Positions 5,784 through 6,598 of a stretch of 6,598 bases of DNA are shown piece after piece. Position 1 is the first letter of the stretch; each line of letters opens with the position of its first letter. The stretch is from contig RFIM01000115.1 in assembly GCA_003695215.1 (NCBI GenBank), positions 1-6,598 on the forward strand, written 5' to 3'. The stretch comes from Chloroflexota bacterium (GTDB lineage Bacteria; Chloroflexota; Anaerolineae; Aggregatilineales; UBA2796). The translations under genes were made by a program, and so were the position numbers. The notes beneath the pieces were generated by a model. That model did no database searches, had not been told where the DNA came from, and was given only the letters and a program-made list of their open reading frames with translations.

Positions 5784-6124
5784 GCGTCCTGTTTGCGGTT
5801 GCCACAGGCATCATGTTTGGCATGGGCATCTACCAGCTCTTGCGGCGCGATCTGATCAAAGCGGCATTCGGCTTCTACATCCTGTTCACGGCCATCAACC
5901 TATTTTTACTGGCCTCAGGCGCCTTTGAAGGCGTAATGCCTGCCTATGTGGACGAGCAAAATCGCACGCTTGGCACAACCAGCGATCCATTAGTGCAAGC
6001 CTTGATTTTGACGGCCATTGTGATCAGCTTCGGCACCTACACGCTCTTGCTGAGCTTCATCGTCTTGGCGTCGCGGCGCTTCAAGACGGTCGATTCGGAC
6101 GAGATTGACGATTTGATCGGATGA
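5780..6124 (+). CDS. mrpC: MrpC subunit (NuoK-like) of Na+/H+ antiporter
   Basis: A 114-residue protein, the usual size for MrpC (about 113). Three hydrophobic helices are visible at about 2-20, 27-48 and 70-96, and the family signature DPLVQALILTAIVISF is at 69-84. MrpC is homologous to complex I subunit NuoK and packs between the large MrpA and MrpD modules in the inner membrane. The ATG shares an ATGA with the mrpAB stop, and AAGGAG (5763-5768) lies 11 bases upstream inside mrpAB, so both direct initiation and coupling are plausible. The tail after residue 98 is short and acidic (DSDEIDD). The next gene, mrpD, starts 10 bases after the stop. Identification is firm from signature, length and context. 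Confidence 0.95.
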   Translation: MSVLFAVATGIMFGMGIYQLLRRDLIKAAFGFYILFTAINLFLLASGAFEGVMPAYVDEQNRTLGTTSDPLVQALILTAIVISFGTYTLLLSFIVLASRRFKTVDSDEIDDLIG

Positions 6125-6134
6125 GGCGCGCTCG

Positions 6135-6598
6135 ATGACGAACAATCCACTCTTCATTGGCACGATCTTTGTGCCGCTGCTGTGCGCGGCGTTCGGGCTG
6201 CTGCTCGGGCGCCATCTCAGGTTGCAGCATCTGCTGATCTTCGCGGGCGGCGTGGTCGCTTGGGTCTGCAGCCTGCTGCTGCTGGCAGCTAATCTTGAGT
6301 CGGGCGTGCAGATTTACCGCGTCGGCGGTTGGCCGCCGCCCTATGGCATTATCTTGGTGGCCGATAAGCTCTCAGCGCTCTTCGCCGCGATGGCGACCAC
6401 TGTTGTGGCGGCGGGCTTGCTCTACGCACTGGGCTGCAAAGATAAATGCGTGAGCTACCCTGCCTTCATGCCGCTCTTCATGACGATGGGCGTCGGCTTG
6501 AATGGCGCGCTCTACACAGGCGATATCTTCACGCTATTCGTCTTCATTGAGCTGATGGTAGTCTCATCGGTCTCGCTAGTAGCCGTCTCGGACAATCG
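6135..6598 (+). CDS. mrpD: MrpD subunit (NuoN/NuoM-like) of Na+/H+ antiporter, N-terminal part
   Basis: The frame starts at ATG 6135 and runs open past the right edge; 154 full codons are visible of a family that is usually about 490-500 residues, so roughly two thirds is missing. The N-terminus has hydrophobic helices at about 6-24, 33-52, 73-98 and 108-127. Family marks are the RVGGWPPPYGIILVADKLSA segment (62-81) and GALYTGDIFTLFVFIEL (124-140). Glu139 matches the essential glutamate of the MrpD/NuoL/M/N family (Glu137 in Bacillus MrpD). MrpD is one of the two large proton-translocating subunits, next to MrpA and MrpC. A GAGG at 6123-6126, overlapping the mrpC stop, is 8 bases from the ATG. 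A five-codon frame (ATG 6121 to TGA 6136-6138) fills the mrpC-mrpD gap and overlaps the mrpD ATG. The conserved lysines of later helices lie outside the window. Confidence 0.93.
   Translation, partial: MTNNPLFIGTIFVPLLCAAFGLLLGRHLRLQHLLIFAGGVVAWVCSLLLLAANLESGVQIYRVGGWPPPYGIILVADKLSALFAAMATTVVAAGLLYALGCKDKCVSYPAFMPLFMTMGVGLNGALYTGDIFTLFVFIELMVVSSVSLVAVSDN

Noticed and set aside
1..6598. CRISPR array, insertion sequence, tRNA, rRNA or prophage signals
   Set aside because: No regularly spaced repeats, terminal inverted repeats with a transposase, or structured RNA gene patterns were seen.

Overview
The window looks like bacterial chromosome from a fairly GC-rich genome. The most likely source is a member of Chloroflexota (Anaerolineae-like). 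This is inferred from gene types: a WD40-repeat protein, a YvcK-type protein carrying an extra N-terminal two-helix membrane anchor (a form I associate with Chloroflexota and Cyanobacteria), and a long-N-terminus PRPP synthetase. No rRNA, tRNA or other decisive taxonomic marker is present.

Layout: (1) Bases 1-352, plus strand, hold the 3' end of a WD40 beta-propeller gene. (2) Bases 362-1675, minus strand, encode a membrane-anchored YvcK/GlmR-like UDP-sugar-binding protein. It converges on the WD40 gene with only a 9-base gap and no visible terminator. (3) Bases 1676-1829 form a short divergent control region with a candidate promoter for each side and a 14-codon upstream ORF that ends in an ATGA overlap with the next gene. 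(4) Bases 1830-2849, plus strand, encode ribose-phosphate pyrophosphokinase (prs). (5) From 2871 to the right edge runs an Mrp-type multisubunit cation/proton antiporter operon: a fused mrpA-mrpB gene (2871-5783), mrpC (5780-6124) and the 5' part of mrpD (6135-6598, cut by the window edge). mrpE, mrpF and mrpG would be expected downstream but are outside the window.

How the genes work together: mrpAB, mrpC and mrpD encode subunits of one inner-membrane complex that exchanges monovalent cations (typically Na+) for protons, using modules related to respiratory complex I. prs lies 21 bases upstream of mrpAB on the same strand and is probably transcribed with it, although its product (PRPP for nucleotide, His and Trp synthesis) has no obvious functional link to the antiporter. 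yvcK reads away from prs and is probably a regulator of cell-envelope precursor or central carbon metabolism.

I see no mobile element, CRISPR array, RNA gene or clearly new multi-gene system. The items most worth checking are the coupled leader ORF in front of prs, the strong scarcity of the tetramer CCGG (four occurrences by eye), the His-rich insert in the MrpA part, the prs-mrp linkage, and the chain of ATGA junctions.
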